A stretch of DNA of 64,000 nucleotides, taken from Oscillibacter valericigenes Sjm18-20. GTDB taxonomy: Bacteria > Bacillota > Clostridia > Oscillospirales > Oscillospiraceae. Positions 33,636 through 42,130 of this stretch are shown here, piece after piece. The notes beneath the pieces were generated by a model, which saw nothing but the letters and a program-made list of their open reading frames with translations, did no database searches and was not told the DNA's origin. A program made the position numbers and the translations under genes. The stretch covers positions 2,604,001 through 2,668,000 of the forward strand of contig AP012044.1 of the NCBI GenBank assembly GCA_000283575.1. Reading direction: 5' to 3'. Numbering within the stretch: the stretch's first letter is position 1; the number at the start of each line of letters is the position of its first letter.

Positions 33636-34694
33636 CTAGTGTTCATCGAGGGATTTGCTCTCCTCAAGCTCGTCCTGAGTATGCGGCGCTTCCGGCGTTT
33701 CCTGGACCGAGGCCTCCGTCATCACCGCGTCCGCGGCAGCGGAGATTTCCGCCTCCGGCGTCTCTTTCAGGACGGCGACTTCCGCGTCCGCCGCCTGAGC
33801 GGCTCGCTCTGCCACCTGCCTGACCAATAGATCGCTGCCGTCCCGCTTTCTGATCTTAATGTTGTAGAATAGCACGGCAGCCGCGCCGATGACCAGAACG
33901 ATGCTCAGTGCCTGAGAAACCCGGATGGGCTGACCGAAAAATGTCCAGTCGAAAAGGTACAGGCTGTCTGTCCGCAAGCCCTCAATCCAGCTGCGGCCAA
34001 GGCCATACCACAGGAAGTAGAAGCAGGTGTTCTCCCCGTCGAACCGGCGGGCTCTGCTGACAATGAACACCACCAACAAAAGCCCCACCAGATTCCAGAG
34101 ACTCTCGTAGAAAAACGTGGGGTGGACCTCGATGGTCTGATACTGGCTGACCCACAGCTGCATCCGCCAGGGGAGAGTGGTCTGCATACCGAAGGCCTCC
34201 CGGTTCATGAAATTGCCCCAGCGACCGATACACTGGCCCAGAAATAAGCCCATCACACAAAGGTCGAGCATCGCCGTGAATCTTAGCTTTTTTACCCTGC
34301 AGTAAATAAATGCCACCAGAATCCCCACGATCACCGTGCCGTACATGGCAATGCCGCCGTCCCAGATGGCCAGCATCCGGCCCCAGTCCAGACTGCCGTC
34401 GGCGTTGCGGTACAAATCCAGATAAAAGACAACATAGTAAATACGGGAACCGATGATGCAGCAGGGTGTGGCCCAGAGGATCATGTCGAGCACGTTGTCC
34501 TCCGTCAGGCCGAACCGCTTGGACTGCTTCATGCAGAGGTACAGCCCCGCCAGCAGACCCAGGGCCAGAATAATGCCGTACCAGTAAACGCCATGCCCGA
34601 TGTGGATGGCAACGGGGTCCGGGTCGATCTCGAACCCGCCGAACAGCCCCGGAAACCCGATGGGCATATCGCTGAGTGCTTTCAAATTAGTCAA
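33636..34694 (-). CDS. lgt: Prolipoprotein diacylglyceryl transferase
   Basis: Lgt moves diacylglycerol from phosphatidylglycerol to the lipobox Cys of prelipoproteins, the first step of lipoprotein maturation. The 352-residue membrane protein has about seven helices and the signature GQCIGRWGNFMNREAFG. VYWYGIILALGLLAG lies at the first helix and HPTFFYESLWNL later. A C-terminal acidic Ala/Glu-rich tail of about 70 residues is longer than usual. It lies 25 bases downstream of yfmH, probably in one operon. The MetQ and BMP lipoproteins in this window would be substrates. Confidence 0.95.
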   Translation of the reverse strand: MTNLKALSDMPIGFPGLFGGFEIDPDPVAIHIGHGVYWYGIILALGLLAGLYLCMKQSKRFGLTEDNVLDMILWATPCCIIGSRIYYVVFYLDLYRNADGSLDWGRMLAIWDGGIAMYGTVIVGILVAFIYCRVKKLRFTAMLDLCVMGLFLGQCIGRWGNFMNREAFGMQTTLPWRMQLWVSQYQTIEVHPTFFYESLWNLVGLLLVVFIVSRARRFDGENTCFYFLWYGLGRSWIEGLRTDSLYLFDWTFFGQPIRVSQALSIVLVIGAAAVLFYNIKIRKRDGSDLLVRQVAERAAQAADAEVAVLKETPEAEISAAADAVMTEASVQETPEAPHTQDELEESKSLDEH

Positions 34695-34719
34695 ATCAGA
34701 AACTTCCTTTCGCCGTACC

Positions 34720-35985
34720 TCATTTAGGCAAAATGGTGGACAGGACCGCGTGCTCCTCCGTCAGCTCGTCCCGGATGAAAGCAAGGACGTCTTCCTCACA
34801 GACGCTTTCGAAAGCCTGGGGAAAACGCAGTGCGTCATAGCCCGCAAAATGCCCCTCCGTCAGCGACACGGCGATATTCTCAAAGGAGTTCAGGCCCCTT
34901 AGCATGGTCCCGTAGGCCGCCTTGCGCACCCGCTCGTAGAAATCGCGGTCCAGTCCCTCCGCCGCCAGACGCCGGACCTCCTTTTTGATTTCCGCCACAA
35001 CGGTTTCCACGTTCCGACTGTCGCCTCCGGCGTAGAGATACGCCGTGTCCGGCATCATCTCAAAGGCTCCGCTGAAACTGGTATTAATGAGCCCCTGCCC
35101 GTACAGCTTCAGATACAGCGGACTGGACTCCCCCAGCAGCAGATCGCAGGCCATATTGCCGATCAGGCTCCGGCGAAGGTATTCCTCCCCCGCCGCCACG
35201 GGCTTACACTTAAAGCCCAGCAGGAACTGGGGCATGGAGACCTCCATCTTCCGGCTGGTCTCCCGCTCTGCCACGCCGTCCGGCTCCGTTCCGTGATCCC
35301 GTGGAATGACCGGACCGCTTTCCTTTGGCAGGATGGAGCCGGCGATGTCCGCCACGCGGACCGGGTCCGCGTTTCCCACCACCGTCAATACCATGTTGCC
35401 GGGGGTATAGAACGCCTTGTGGCAATCATACAGCGTCTTGGCCGTAATCTCCCGGATACTCTCCACGCTGCCTGCAATGTGCGTTTTGGCAGTGCTCTTC
35501 TGATAGAGGGCGCTCATCATCCGGGCATAGAGCTGCCAGTCAGGGCTGTCCTCGATCATCCGGATCTCCTGGGAGATGATGCCCTGCTCCTTGGCGACGC
35601 TTTCGTCGGTGAAGTAGGGAACGGAGACGAAGGACAGCAGGATCTTCAGGTTCTCCTCAAACTTCTCCGTGGAATCGAAATAGTACCCCGTCATGGCGTT
35701 GGAAGTGAAGGCGTTGGGCTCCGCCCCATTTTTAGCCAGCTCCTGAAGGGCGTTGCCCTCCTTGGTATCAAACATCTTGTGCTCCAGATAGTGGGCGATG
35801 CCGGCCGGGGTATCCATCCACTTTCCGTTCTGGCAGAAACGGGTATCCATCCCGCCGTACCGGGTGGCGAAAAATGCGTAGCTCTTGGCAAACCCCGGTT
35901 TTGACACCACGTTAATCGGCAGGCCGTTGGGCAGTGTCCCCCGGTACACGGTCTCGCCGATGCGCTCATAGGATTCCTTCTTCAT
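34720..35985 (-). CDS. yfmH: M16 zinc peptidase-like protein, YfmH type
   Basis: The 421-residue protein has the M16 inverted zinc motif GIAHYLEHKMF (HxxEH) near residue 64. NAFTSNAMTGYYFDSTEKFEENL and YTPGNMVLTVVGNADP follow. Together with the next gene it forms the YfmF/YfmH pair found throughout Firmicutes; the pair has been linked to a modification of elongation factor P, a role I take from family naming only. Its start overlaps the yfmF stop by four bases. This partner keeps the catalytic residues. Confidence 0.87.
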   Translation of the reverse strand: MKKESYERIGETVYRGTLPNGLPINVVSKPGFAKSYAFFATRYGGMDTRFCQNGKWMDTPAGIAHYLEHKMFDTKEGNALQELAKNGAEPNAFTSNAMTGYYFDSTEKFEENLKILLSFVSVPYFTDESVAKEQGIISQEIRMIEDSPDWQLYARMMSALYQKSTAKTHIAGSVESIREITAKTLYDCHKAFYTPGNMVLTVVGNADPVRVADIAGSILPKESGPVIPRDHGTEPDGVAERETSRKMEVSMPQFLLGFKCKPVAAGEEYLRRSLIGNMACDLLLGESSPLYLKLYGQGLINTSFSGAFEMMPDTAYLYAGGDSRNVETVVAEIKKEVRRLAAEGLDRDFYERVRKAAYGTMLRGLNSFENIAVSLTEGHFAGYDALRFPQAFESVCEEDVLAFIRDELTEEHAVLSTILPK

Positions 35986-37250
35986 TCCGCCGCCCCCTCT
36001 CCCTTGAGAAAATAGACGGTGTCCAGCGACACGGTCCTCATGGCCTCGTAAATGCGCTCCGGGGAAACGGTGCGCACGCCCTCCGCCAACTCCTCCGGCG
36101 TTTCGTCCCGGCCCGTAGCCGTCCGGCCCAGCCAGAAATTCTCCAGCTTGCTCTGGGAGTCCCCGATGGTGGCGTATGCGTTACAGAGGGTGCTGCGGGT
36201 CCCCTCCAGTTCCCACTCGTCCAGTTTTCCATCCTGAACGGCCTTCATCTGGCACAGGATCTCGTCATATGCCTTCTGAAAGTTCCGGAACTCAATGCCG
36301 GAGGACACAGTGATGATGCCCTTTTGCCAGTGGAACAGGGACGAGGCGTAGTAGCACAGGGACAGCTTTTCCCGCACGTTCATAAAGAGCTTTGAGTTGC
36401 TGCTGCCGCCGAACAGGGTATTTCCCATGATCAGGGCGGAAAAATCATCACTGCCGCAGGTAAATCCCATACCCAGCTTTCCCTGGGTCACGTCCATGGT
36501 GTCCGTAACGCGCCCGATCTCCTTCCGAACCGCATGGTGTGAAGACCTAGGCAGGGGGCGAACGGCCTTACGCGGCAGAGTGGAAAGCGCCTTTAAAAGC
36601 GCGGTCTCCACCCGCTCCGCCTCGGCGCTGCCACAGTAGAACAACTCCAGCGGTGCGGAGGCAAGAAGCCCAGCGTACGTCTCATACACCTTCTCCCCCG
36701 TCAGTGCCTCCGCCGTCTTTTCGTCACCAATCCGACTGACGCCGTAAGGCTCACCGGCACACATCTCCTGTAAGAGGCGTAGGTCGGCATATTCCCGCTT
36801 GTCGTTGAGGATGCTTCGGATGGCATCCACCAGATTTGTCCGCTCGCTTTCCACATATTCCGTCAAAAACCGGCCGTTTTTCGTAACCGGATCACAGATT
36901 ATCTGCCCCAGCAGCTCCGCCACCGGCTCCAGCAGCTTCTCACCGTCCGGCGTGAACGCGTCGTCGATCAGGCTGGCCACAAAGCCCACGCACTGGCTCT
37001 CGCCCTTTTTCCGAACGGTATAATCGATCTCCGCGCCGTACAACCGGTCCAGCCCGGCGCTGAGCGCCCCCATGTCGGGATAGCGCACGGTGCCCCGGCG
37101 CAGCACCGCGGGCAGCAGCGCCTGAGCCGCAGCGGTCTCTGCCGCGATGGGGGTCATGAACTGGGCGGACAGCAAGCTGGTTTTAAATTTTTGGGCTGGT
37201 AAGTAGGTGAAATAGACCCCCTCCGCCAGCCTTTTTCTGGTTGCTTCCAA
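35982..37250 (-). CDS. yfmF: M16 family partner protein, YfmF type
   Basis: The 422-residue protein has the M16 two-lobe pattern but lacks an HxxEH motif where it is expected (FMTPIAAETAAAQALLPAVLRRG), so it is the non-catalytic partner. The C-terminal GNTLFGGSSNSKLFMNVREKLSLCYYASS segment is the substrate-side M16 signature and is well conserved. TTG 37250 is chosen because GGAAGGAG lies seven bases upstream; the open frame extends seven codons further. Four-base overlap couples it to yfmH. It has its own TATAAT promoter overlapped by a dyad. Confidence 0.85.
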   Translation of the reverse strand: MEATRKRLAEGVYFTYLPAQKFKTSLLSAQFMTPIAAETAAAQALLPAVLRRGTVRYPDMGALSAGLDRLYGAEIDYTVRKKGESQCVGFVASLIDDAFTPDGEKLLEPVAELLGQIICDPVTKNGRFLTEYVESERTNLVDAIRSILNDKREYADLRLLQEMCAGEPYGVSRIGDEKTAEALTGEKVYETYAGLLASAPLELFYCGSAEAERVETALLKALSTLPRKAVRPLPRSSHHAVRKEIGRVTDTMDVTQGKLGMGFTCGSDDFSALIMGNTLFGGSSNSKLFMNVREKLSLCYYASSLFHWQKGIITVSSGIEFRNFQKAYDEILCQMKAVQDGKLDEWELEGTRSTLCNAYATIGDSQSKLENFWLGRTATGRDETPEELAEGVRTVSPERIYEAMRTVSLDTVYFLKGEGAAE

Positions 37251-37275
37251 TTTCAGGCTCCTTCCTGTCAAATTA

Positions 37276-37317
37276 AATACAGTTAAGTATTATACTGTAT
37301 TCTCTCCATAAATTCAA
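37276..37317 (-). promoter_or_regulatory. yfmF promoter overlapped by a dyad
   Basis: On the minus strand TTGAAT (37312-37317) and TATAAT (37289-37294) are 17 bases apart. The dyad AATACAGT (37276-37283) and ACTGTATT (37294-37301), with a 10-base centre, brackets the -10 box. A divergent XRE-cupin regulator gene starts 109 bases away, so it is the first candidate to bind here. Confidence 0.6.
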
Positions 37318-37409
37318 ACTCTATTTTCACCCCACTTCCGGATTAGGAGTTGACCTTTTCAATTTTGTCGTATAAACTGGTACAAATTGGAGAACAGGAA
37401 AGGGGACGC

Positions 37410-37964
37410 ATGGAGAGTTTGGAAATTGGCAGCCGCCTGCGGCGCCTGCGTAAGGAAAAGTGCCTGAGCATCGCGGCACTTTCAGAGCGTTCCGGGGTCA
37501 GCACCGGCCTTATCAGTCAGATCGAGCGGGATATAGTCTCTCCCACAGTGGTGAGCATCTACCGCATTGCTCAGGCTCTGGAGACAGATATCAGCTATTT
37601 CTTCCCCGCCCCTAATGAAAAGCCCTATGTTCTGCTGCACTCTGGTCAACGCCGGCACATCCTGCTGGCCAGCGGCGCGCGGGATTATGAACTTCTCACA
37701 TCCGGCAGTCCGGAACGCGCCCTTGATATGGTGCTGGTGACGCTGCGGGGTGGAGCCTGTTTTGACCGGGAATGCGTCTCCCACGCGGGTGAAGAATGTG
37801 GTTATGTTATTTCCGGCACCCTCACCGTCCTGCTGGACGGCCGGGAAGTGGACCTTTTCCCCGGGGACAGCATCCATTTCCCCAGCACCCGCCCCCATGT
37901 CTATATCAACACCCACCCGGAGGACTGCGTCTCCCTCTGGTCTATGACGCCGAAGTTTTTCTGA
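37410..37964 (+). CDS. XRE-cupin transcriptional regulator
   Basis: The 184-residue protein has an N-terminal helix-turn-helix (IGSRLRRLRKEKCLSIAALSERSGVSTGLISQIERD) followed by a C-terminal cupin barrel. The cupin includes CVSHAGEECGYVISGTL, VDLFPGDSIHFPSTRPHVY and INTHPEDCVSLW. Such regulators (PuuR/SutR type) bind a small ligand in the cupin and often control amino-acid, polyamine or transport genes. ATG 37410 follows AAAGGGG. It is divergent from yfmF-yfmH-lgt; regulon not known. Downstream sequence is an IS3 remnant. Confidence 0.87.
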   Translation: MESLEIGSRLRRLRKEKCLSIAALSERSGVSTGLISQIERDIVSPTVVSIYRIAQALETDISYFFPAPNEKPYVLLHSGQRRHILLASGARDYELLTSGSPERALDMVLVTLRGGACFDRECVSHAGEECGYVISGTLTVLLDGREVDLFPGDSIHFPSTRPHVYINTHPEDCVSLWSMTPKFF

Positions 37965-38046
37965 ACCACCCCGGTTTTCAGCGCTTTCTAATATCCTGTC
38001 CCCAGGCTCTTTTGAATTGACCCCGAAAAGTTAGACAAATATTTTG

Positions 38047-38580
38047 TCAAGGGGTTAAGAGGGCTTGTTGCCTGTAAATAGCAGGCGGCAGGCCCTTTAA
38101 CTTTACCTTGCTGCGGCAGTTATTGTAATAATCAAGATAGTCAACCAACTCTCGCTTGAAGTGCTTCATTGAGACGAACTCTTGCAAATAGAGAAGTTTG
38201 CTTTTAAGCAGCCCAAAGAAATTTTCAATTACGGCGTTGTCCAGACAGATTGAACTCTGTCACATCCGTCACCCACTTTTGATTCGGCTTTTCAGCTTCA
38301 AAGTTCCGGTTCAGCAAGTTTGACGCAATTTTACCCACTTCACCCTTGTAGGAACGATGCTTTTTCATCCGTACACGACAGAGCAGCCCTAACTCCTTCA
38401 TGAACCGTCTTGTGGTTCAGTACGAAACCCTGTTGCCGAAATGCAGCCGTGATTCGGCGATAGCCATAGCGGCCTTTGTTCTCCTGGCCAGCCTCTTTGT
38501 ATGGTAGTAGCAGGTTGAGCGCGGAAGTTGAGCGATTTCAAGAAGAATATCCAGCGAAAATGTTTGCCTCAGTCCTTGAA
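38047..38580 (-). pseudogene. IS3-family orfB fragment, internally deleted
   Basis: Minus-strand frames give IQGLRQTFSLDILLEIAQLP, then in another frame [18 protein letters not shown] with the first catalytic Asp. After a jump comes [19 protein letters not shown] with the catalytic Glu region and YRQQALLTP at the end. The stretch between VTEFNLSG and [10 protein letters not shown], normally about 70-80 residues including the second catalytic Asp, is absent. Several frame changes also occur. The transposase is dead, though the ends could be moved by a related enzyme. Confidence 0.8.
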
Positions 38581-38928
38581 TCACCAACGCTTTTTGTGCT
38601 GGTGCCGCTCGTCTTTCAAAACCAAGGCTTGCAAGTTTTTTAAGTATGCATCCTCCGCCCTAAGGCGCTGTACTTCCGCAAGTAAGTCTTCCTCTACGTT
38701 CTCCGGCAGCTTTGCTGGTTGACCTTTACCTCCGCGTCCACGGCGTTCCATGCAAAAACCCTCTGTCCCGTAGGTTAAGAAAATGCGTTCCCAATCCTGA
38801 ACCCTTTTGTGCCTAATCTGAAACCGTTCGCCCGTTTCTACATAATTCAAATGCTCTCGCTGCATGGTTTCAATCACTTCTTGCTTAAATTCTGCCGTGT
38901 ATCCCTTGTTCGGTATCCCCCTTGGCAT
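38581..38928 (-). CDS. IS3-family transposase OrfA
   Basis: This 115-residue protein starts MPRGIPNKGYTAEFKQEVIE, with a helix-turn-helix and the typical VQDWERIFLTYGTEGF segment. A charged coiled-coil-like end follows (LLAEVQRLRAEDAYLKNLQALVLKDE). It is complete although its orfB partner is destroyed. In full elements it would be fused to OrfB by frameshifting. Confidence 0.85.
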   Translation of the reverse strand: MPRGIPNKGYTAEFKQEVIETMQREHLNYVETGERFQIRHKRVQDWERIFLTYGTEGFCMERRGRGGKGQPAKLPENVEEDLLAEVQRLRAEDAYLKNLQALVLKDERHQHKKRW

Positions 38929-39012
38929 AGAAAAGCCCCCCAATTGTCATTCAGTATTTTATACTGTCTAACAATTGGGGGGCAGTTCACAACGCTCCGC
39001 CCGCGCTTTTTT

Positions 39013-39987
39013 TTACGCCATACACCTTTGAATGACTCGTTGGAAATTTTTCCGGGCCAACTTCTCCTTCTCTTCCCCGCTCATACCAAGCCTATCAAAG
39101 CAGGCAAAGAGGTTGGGAATCTTGGAGCAATCCTCCAGCCCCGCGGTGCTGGGACTCCCAGTGGAAGTCATGGTATCCATGGTCTCCTCGCTCTCAAGAA
39201 ACTCAAAGAAGTCGAAGCCGCAGCCGACGTGGTCGATGCCCATGACGTCGATCATGTGGGCGGCATGTCGAGCCAGAGTTTCCACCGTCTGTTTGGCGGG
39301 GTCGTCGGCAATGAAGAGATTGAATGCGTTCAGCCCCACCACGCCGTCGGCGTCCCGAATAGCCCGAAGCTGCTCATCCGTCAAATTCCGGGGCACGTCG
39401 CACAGGGCTTTGCAGTTGGAGTGGGAGGCGATAAAGGGCCTTATGGCCAGCTTTGCCACATCCCAGAAACCCGCCTCATTCAGGTGGGACACGTCCAGCA
39501 GCATTCCCTTGTCCTGCACCCTGCGGGCGGCCCTCTTCCCGACCTCCGTCAGGCCGTAGTCTTTCCCGGACAGAGCCCCGGCACCAAGCTCATTGGCCTC
39601 ATTCCAAGTCAGAATCGCATGGCGGGCTCCAAACTCATAATAGTCATCGATTTTCGATACGTCGCCGCCGATGGCGGCCATCCCCTCCACGCCGATAAAC
39701 ACATAGAAAATACCGTCATGCCTGGCCTGCACCATCTCCTCATAGTTGTGGACAATGCGAAAATCCTTGGACTGTGCAATTTCGGCCCGGACGCAGTCCA
39801 TAATTTGCCCGGTACGCGCCGCGTAGTCGGCATCATAAGGGGGATCCACCCAAATCACGAGAATACTGCCCTCCACGTTGCCGCTGTGTAGCCGCGCCAG
39901 ATGGCGCCTGTGAAAAACGTCCGTCTCACCCTTCAGTCGCCGGGTCGTTACATCGGTCCAGATATCGGAATGTGCGTCAAAATACAT
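39013..39987 (-). CDS. M19 membrane-dipeptidase-family peptidase
   Basis: The 324-residue protein has the M19 metal ligands in order: DAHSDIW near residue 4, the bridging Glu of VFIGVEGMAAIGGD, LLDVSHLNEAGFWDV, FIASHSNCKALCDVPRNL and the Asp of GIDHVGCGFDFFEFL. Renal-dipeptidase-like enzymes cleave dipeptides, including those with a D-residue at the C side; a cytoplasmic form without signal peptide is seen here. ATG 39987 has GAGGGG upstream. It follows the DUF819 membrane gene by 77 bases, which suggests uptake and cleavage of a peptide or related compound. Confidence 0.9.
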   Translation of the reverse strand: MYFDAHSDIWTDVTTRRLKGETDVFHRRHLARLHSGNVEGSILVIWVDPPYDADYAARTGQIMDCVRAEIAQSKDFRIVHNYEEMVQARHDGIFYVFIGVEGMAAIGGDVSKIDDYYEFGARHAILTWNEANELGAGALSGKDYGLTEVGKRAARRVQDKGMLLDVSHLNEAGFWDVAKLAIRPFIASHSNCKALCDVPRNLTDEQLRAIRDADGVVGLNAFNLFIADDPAKQTVETLARHAAHMIDVMGIDHVGCGFDFFEFLESEETMDTMTSTGSPSTAGLEDCSKIPNLFACFDRLGMSGEEKEKLARKNFQRVIQRCMA

Positions 39988-40064
39988 GTTTAACCCCTCT
40001 TTTGCAGTTCCGGCGTGCCTCAGCGGAGGCACGCCGGAGTGTTTCTTTGTCTTTATTTTCTCTA

Positions 40065-41384
40065 TTATGCGCCCAACACAATCCCCACGACCGTACCGAG
40101 GTAGTTGCCGATGACATAGCCCAGCGTACCGATCAGCATAGCGGGGCCTACCAGTTTTGCCCATCCCTGAGAAATGGCCATGCCGGCAGCAGTGGTGGGG
40201 CCGCCAATGTTGGCGTTGGATGCGATGATGGCATCCTCCAGATCAAAGTGAAACAGTTTGGCCGCAATGAAGCAGAACAGCATGTTGACGATGACCATGA
40301 TTGCCGTGAGCACCAGCAGCAGCGGAGATTTGGTAACAACCGTGTAGATATTCGCGGGTACACCAATGACGAACAGGAACAGATAGATAAGGTAAGTACC
40401 GATCTCCTGTGAGCCGTGCAGCTTTGCAACCTGCTTATCCATGAAGGTGGCGACGATCACAGAGAAGGTGGTGATCCAGACGTACTGGCTGCCAAAGAAT
40501 TTACCGATGAAATCAATAAGTACATTAAGCACAGTACCAAGCACAGTACCAAACACACCAAGCGAATCAAACGTATGAAATACACTTGGGTTTTCGGGCA
40601 CAAGACCAGCTATTCCACCGGCAACGAGTTTGGAAAACCATACGATGGCAATGCAGTAGGCAAAATTGATCGCGATGTCTTTCAGTGAGATATCCTTGCG
40701 GCTCCAGAACGCAGCGGCCTGCGTCTGGGCAGCGTCACGATTGGTCGTGCCGGACTCAACCTCGTCGATGAGGGGATGCCGGTAGTTCCTGCGGAAGAAT
40801 TTCATACCGGCAAAAGCGATCAGCACAAAGAAGTAGGCGGCCATCAGCAGGTTATCTGCCACCGTAGCGGCAGCAGTCAGATCATCGCCGGCGGCATACT
40901 GAGAGGCCATAGCGGCAAAGTTCACGCCGCCGCCTATGTAGGAGCCGGTCATCATCGCAGCCACCTTGGCAAGCCCCTGTGCGTCGCCGAAGGGATTGCG
41001 CAGCAGGAAGTATGCCAGGAACGCACCCACGACCGTACCAACGGCGCCAATCAGGAAGATGGTCAGCATACGACCGGTTTCTTTCCAGATCTTTTTAATG
41101 TTGCACTGAAGGAGCAGCAGCGGGATGCCCATGGGAACCACCATGCCCCAGACGATATTATCATAGAGCGGGCAGCTGGTGGGAATCACACCCACGTTGG
41201 CAAGCACCATGGCGATGATCAGCGCGATGATTGCGCCGGAGATTTTGGAAGCCCAGTTGTATTTCTGCTCCAGCCAGATGGAGAATGCGACGCCGGCACA
41301 GAGAATCACCATCAGTGTCCAGGTGTCATCCGCCGCGACAAGGGTCTCCCTGCCGAGCGCGCTCATAAACAATGAACTCAACAT
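40065..41384 (-). CDS. DUF819 multi-pass membrane protein
   Basis: The 439-residue protein has about ten to twelve membrane helices. It shows DUF819 (YjcL-like) landmarks: NIVWGMVVPMGIPLLLLQCNIKKI, AMMTGSYIGGGVNFAAMA and, near the C terminus, IIASNANIGGPTTAAGMA, an inverted-repeat pair resembling transporter substrate loops. Family members are assumed to be transporters; no substrate is established. Pairing with an M19 dipeptidase hints at a peptide or amino-acid derivative. ATG 41384 follows GGGAGG, and a TATACT promoter lies 70 bases upstream. Confidence 0.82.
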   Translation of the reverse strand: MLSSLFMSALGRETLVAADDTWTLMVILCAGVAFSIWLEQKYNWASKISGAIIALIIAMVLANVGVIPTSCPLYDNIVWGMVVPMGIPLLLLQCNIKKIWKETGRMLTIFLIGAVGTVVGAFLAYFLLRNPFGDAQGLAKVAAMMTGSYIGGGVNFAAMASQYAAGDDLTAAATVADNLLMAAYFFVLIAFAGMKFFRRNYRHPLIDEVESGTTNRDAAQTQAAAFWSRKDISLKDIAINFAYCIAIVWFSKLVAGGIAGLVPENPSVFHTFDSLGVFGTVLGTVLNVLIDFIGKFFGSQYVWITTFSVIVATFMDKQVAKLHGSQEIGTYLIYLFLFVIGVPANIYTVVTKSPLLLVLTAIMVIVNMLFCFIAAKLFHFDLEDAIIASNANIGGPTTAAGMAISQGWAKLVGPAMLIGTLGYVIGNYLGTVVGIVLGA

Positions 41385-41452
41385 ACTTTTTCCTCCCGTT
41401 TCCACAAATACTTGAAGCCGTTTTTCCTGCCAGGTCAGCTTCTGTTGTTCAT

Positions 41453-41481
41453 AGTATAGTCACATTTGTCCATGATGGCAA
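41453..41481 (-). promoter_or_regulatory. Promoter of the DUF819-dipeptidase operon
   Basis: Minus strand TTGCCA (41476-41481), 17-base spacer, TATACT (41453-41458). The remaining 41482-41676 shows no gene or clear motif. Confidence 0.6.
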
Positions 41482-41676
41482 CTACATTCGTGCATTTTCG
41501 TCACTATACTGAATATGTCGGCAGTATTTTGATCGAATCATACAATATTGCTAACCCACTATGAAAGAGTTTCATATTTCAAATCAGGTCTTTGCACAAA
41601 TTGCCGATCTAGCCAATTAAAAACCTTGTAACTCCGAATATTTTTCCGGGATCCTGAAATTTTCCTCTCTTTTCCC

Positions 41677-41705
41677 TTGACTTTTCGCATGAATTCCTGT
41701 AAACT
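41677..41705 (+). promoter_or_regulatory. Promoter of ylxM-ffh
   Basis: TTGACT (41677-41682), 17-base spacer, TAAACT (41700-41705), about 57 bases before ylxM. Confidence 0.55.
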
Positions 41706-41761
41706 TAATATCGTTGTAAAGTTATATAGCTTTACAAGTATTCGGTAAGGGGGAGTTTGCT

Positions 41762-42127
41762 TTGAAAAATCAGACCTACCGCATGACCATGCTCTACGAT
41801 TTTTATGGGGAGCTTCTCACTGACCGGCAGAAGGAATTCTTCGACTACTACTATAACGACGACCTCTCGTTGTCGGAGATCGCGGAAAACGCGGGGATCT
41901 CCCGTCAGGGCGTCCGGGACGTGATCGTCCGGGCGGAGGCCATCATGCAGGAGATCGAGGACAAGACCAGCCTTATCCGCCGGTTCGAGCAGATGCGCAC
42001 TCATGTGGACGGCATCGTCTCGGCAACCGAGGAGATCAAGTCGCTGAATTACCGCCAGTATGAGGACACACGTCTCACGGAGTTGGCGGACACCATTGCG
42101 GCGGAAGCCGCCGCGCTCAGGGAGTAA
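41762..42127 (+). CDS. ylxM: YlxM/p13-type DNA-binding protein
   Basis: The 121-residue protein is the small helix-turn-helix partner that precedes ffh in Firmicutes; in streptococci the homologue modulates the signal recognition particle. Visible features are MLYDFYGELLTDRQKEFFDYYYNDDLSL, the recognition region SEIAENAGISRQGVRDVIVRAE and a helical tail. The start is TTG after GGGGGAG, with no better start in frame before MTM at residue 8. It ends three bases before ffh, so the two are one unit. Confidence 0.9.
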   Translation: MKNQTYRMTMLYDFYGELLTDRQKEFFDYYYNDDLSLSEIAENAGISRQGVRDVIVRAEAIMQEIEDKTSLIRRFEQMRTHVDGIVSATEEIKSLNYRQYEDTRLTELADTIAAEAAALRE

Positions 42128-42130
42128 CCG

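Larger units (their letters stand above)
38018..38984 (-). mobile_element. Internally deleted IS3-family element with both ends
   Basis: The left end reads inward TGACCCCGAAAAGTTAGACA and the right end, on the other strand, TGCCCCCCAATTGTTAGACA: a 20-bp terminal repeat with most positions matching. The element is 967 bases, shorter than a full IS3 of about 1.2-1.5 kb, because part of orfB is missing. It is not related in sequence to the IS3 copy at 6571-7832. No clear target-site duplication was found. Confidence 0.8.

Noticed and set aside
40525..40565. Tandem repeat of CACAGTACCAAG units
   Set aside because: It lies inside the DUF819 gene and encodes a Gly-Thr-Val-Leu repeat within a membrane helix; no sign of separate function.
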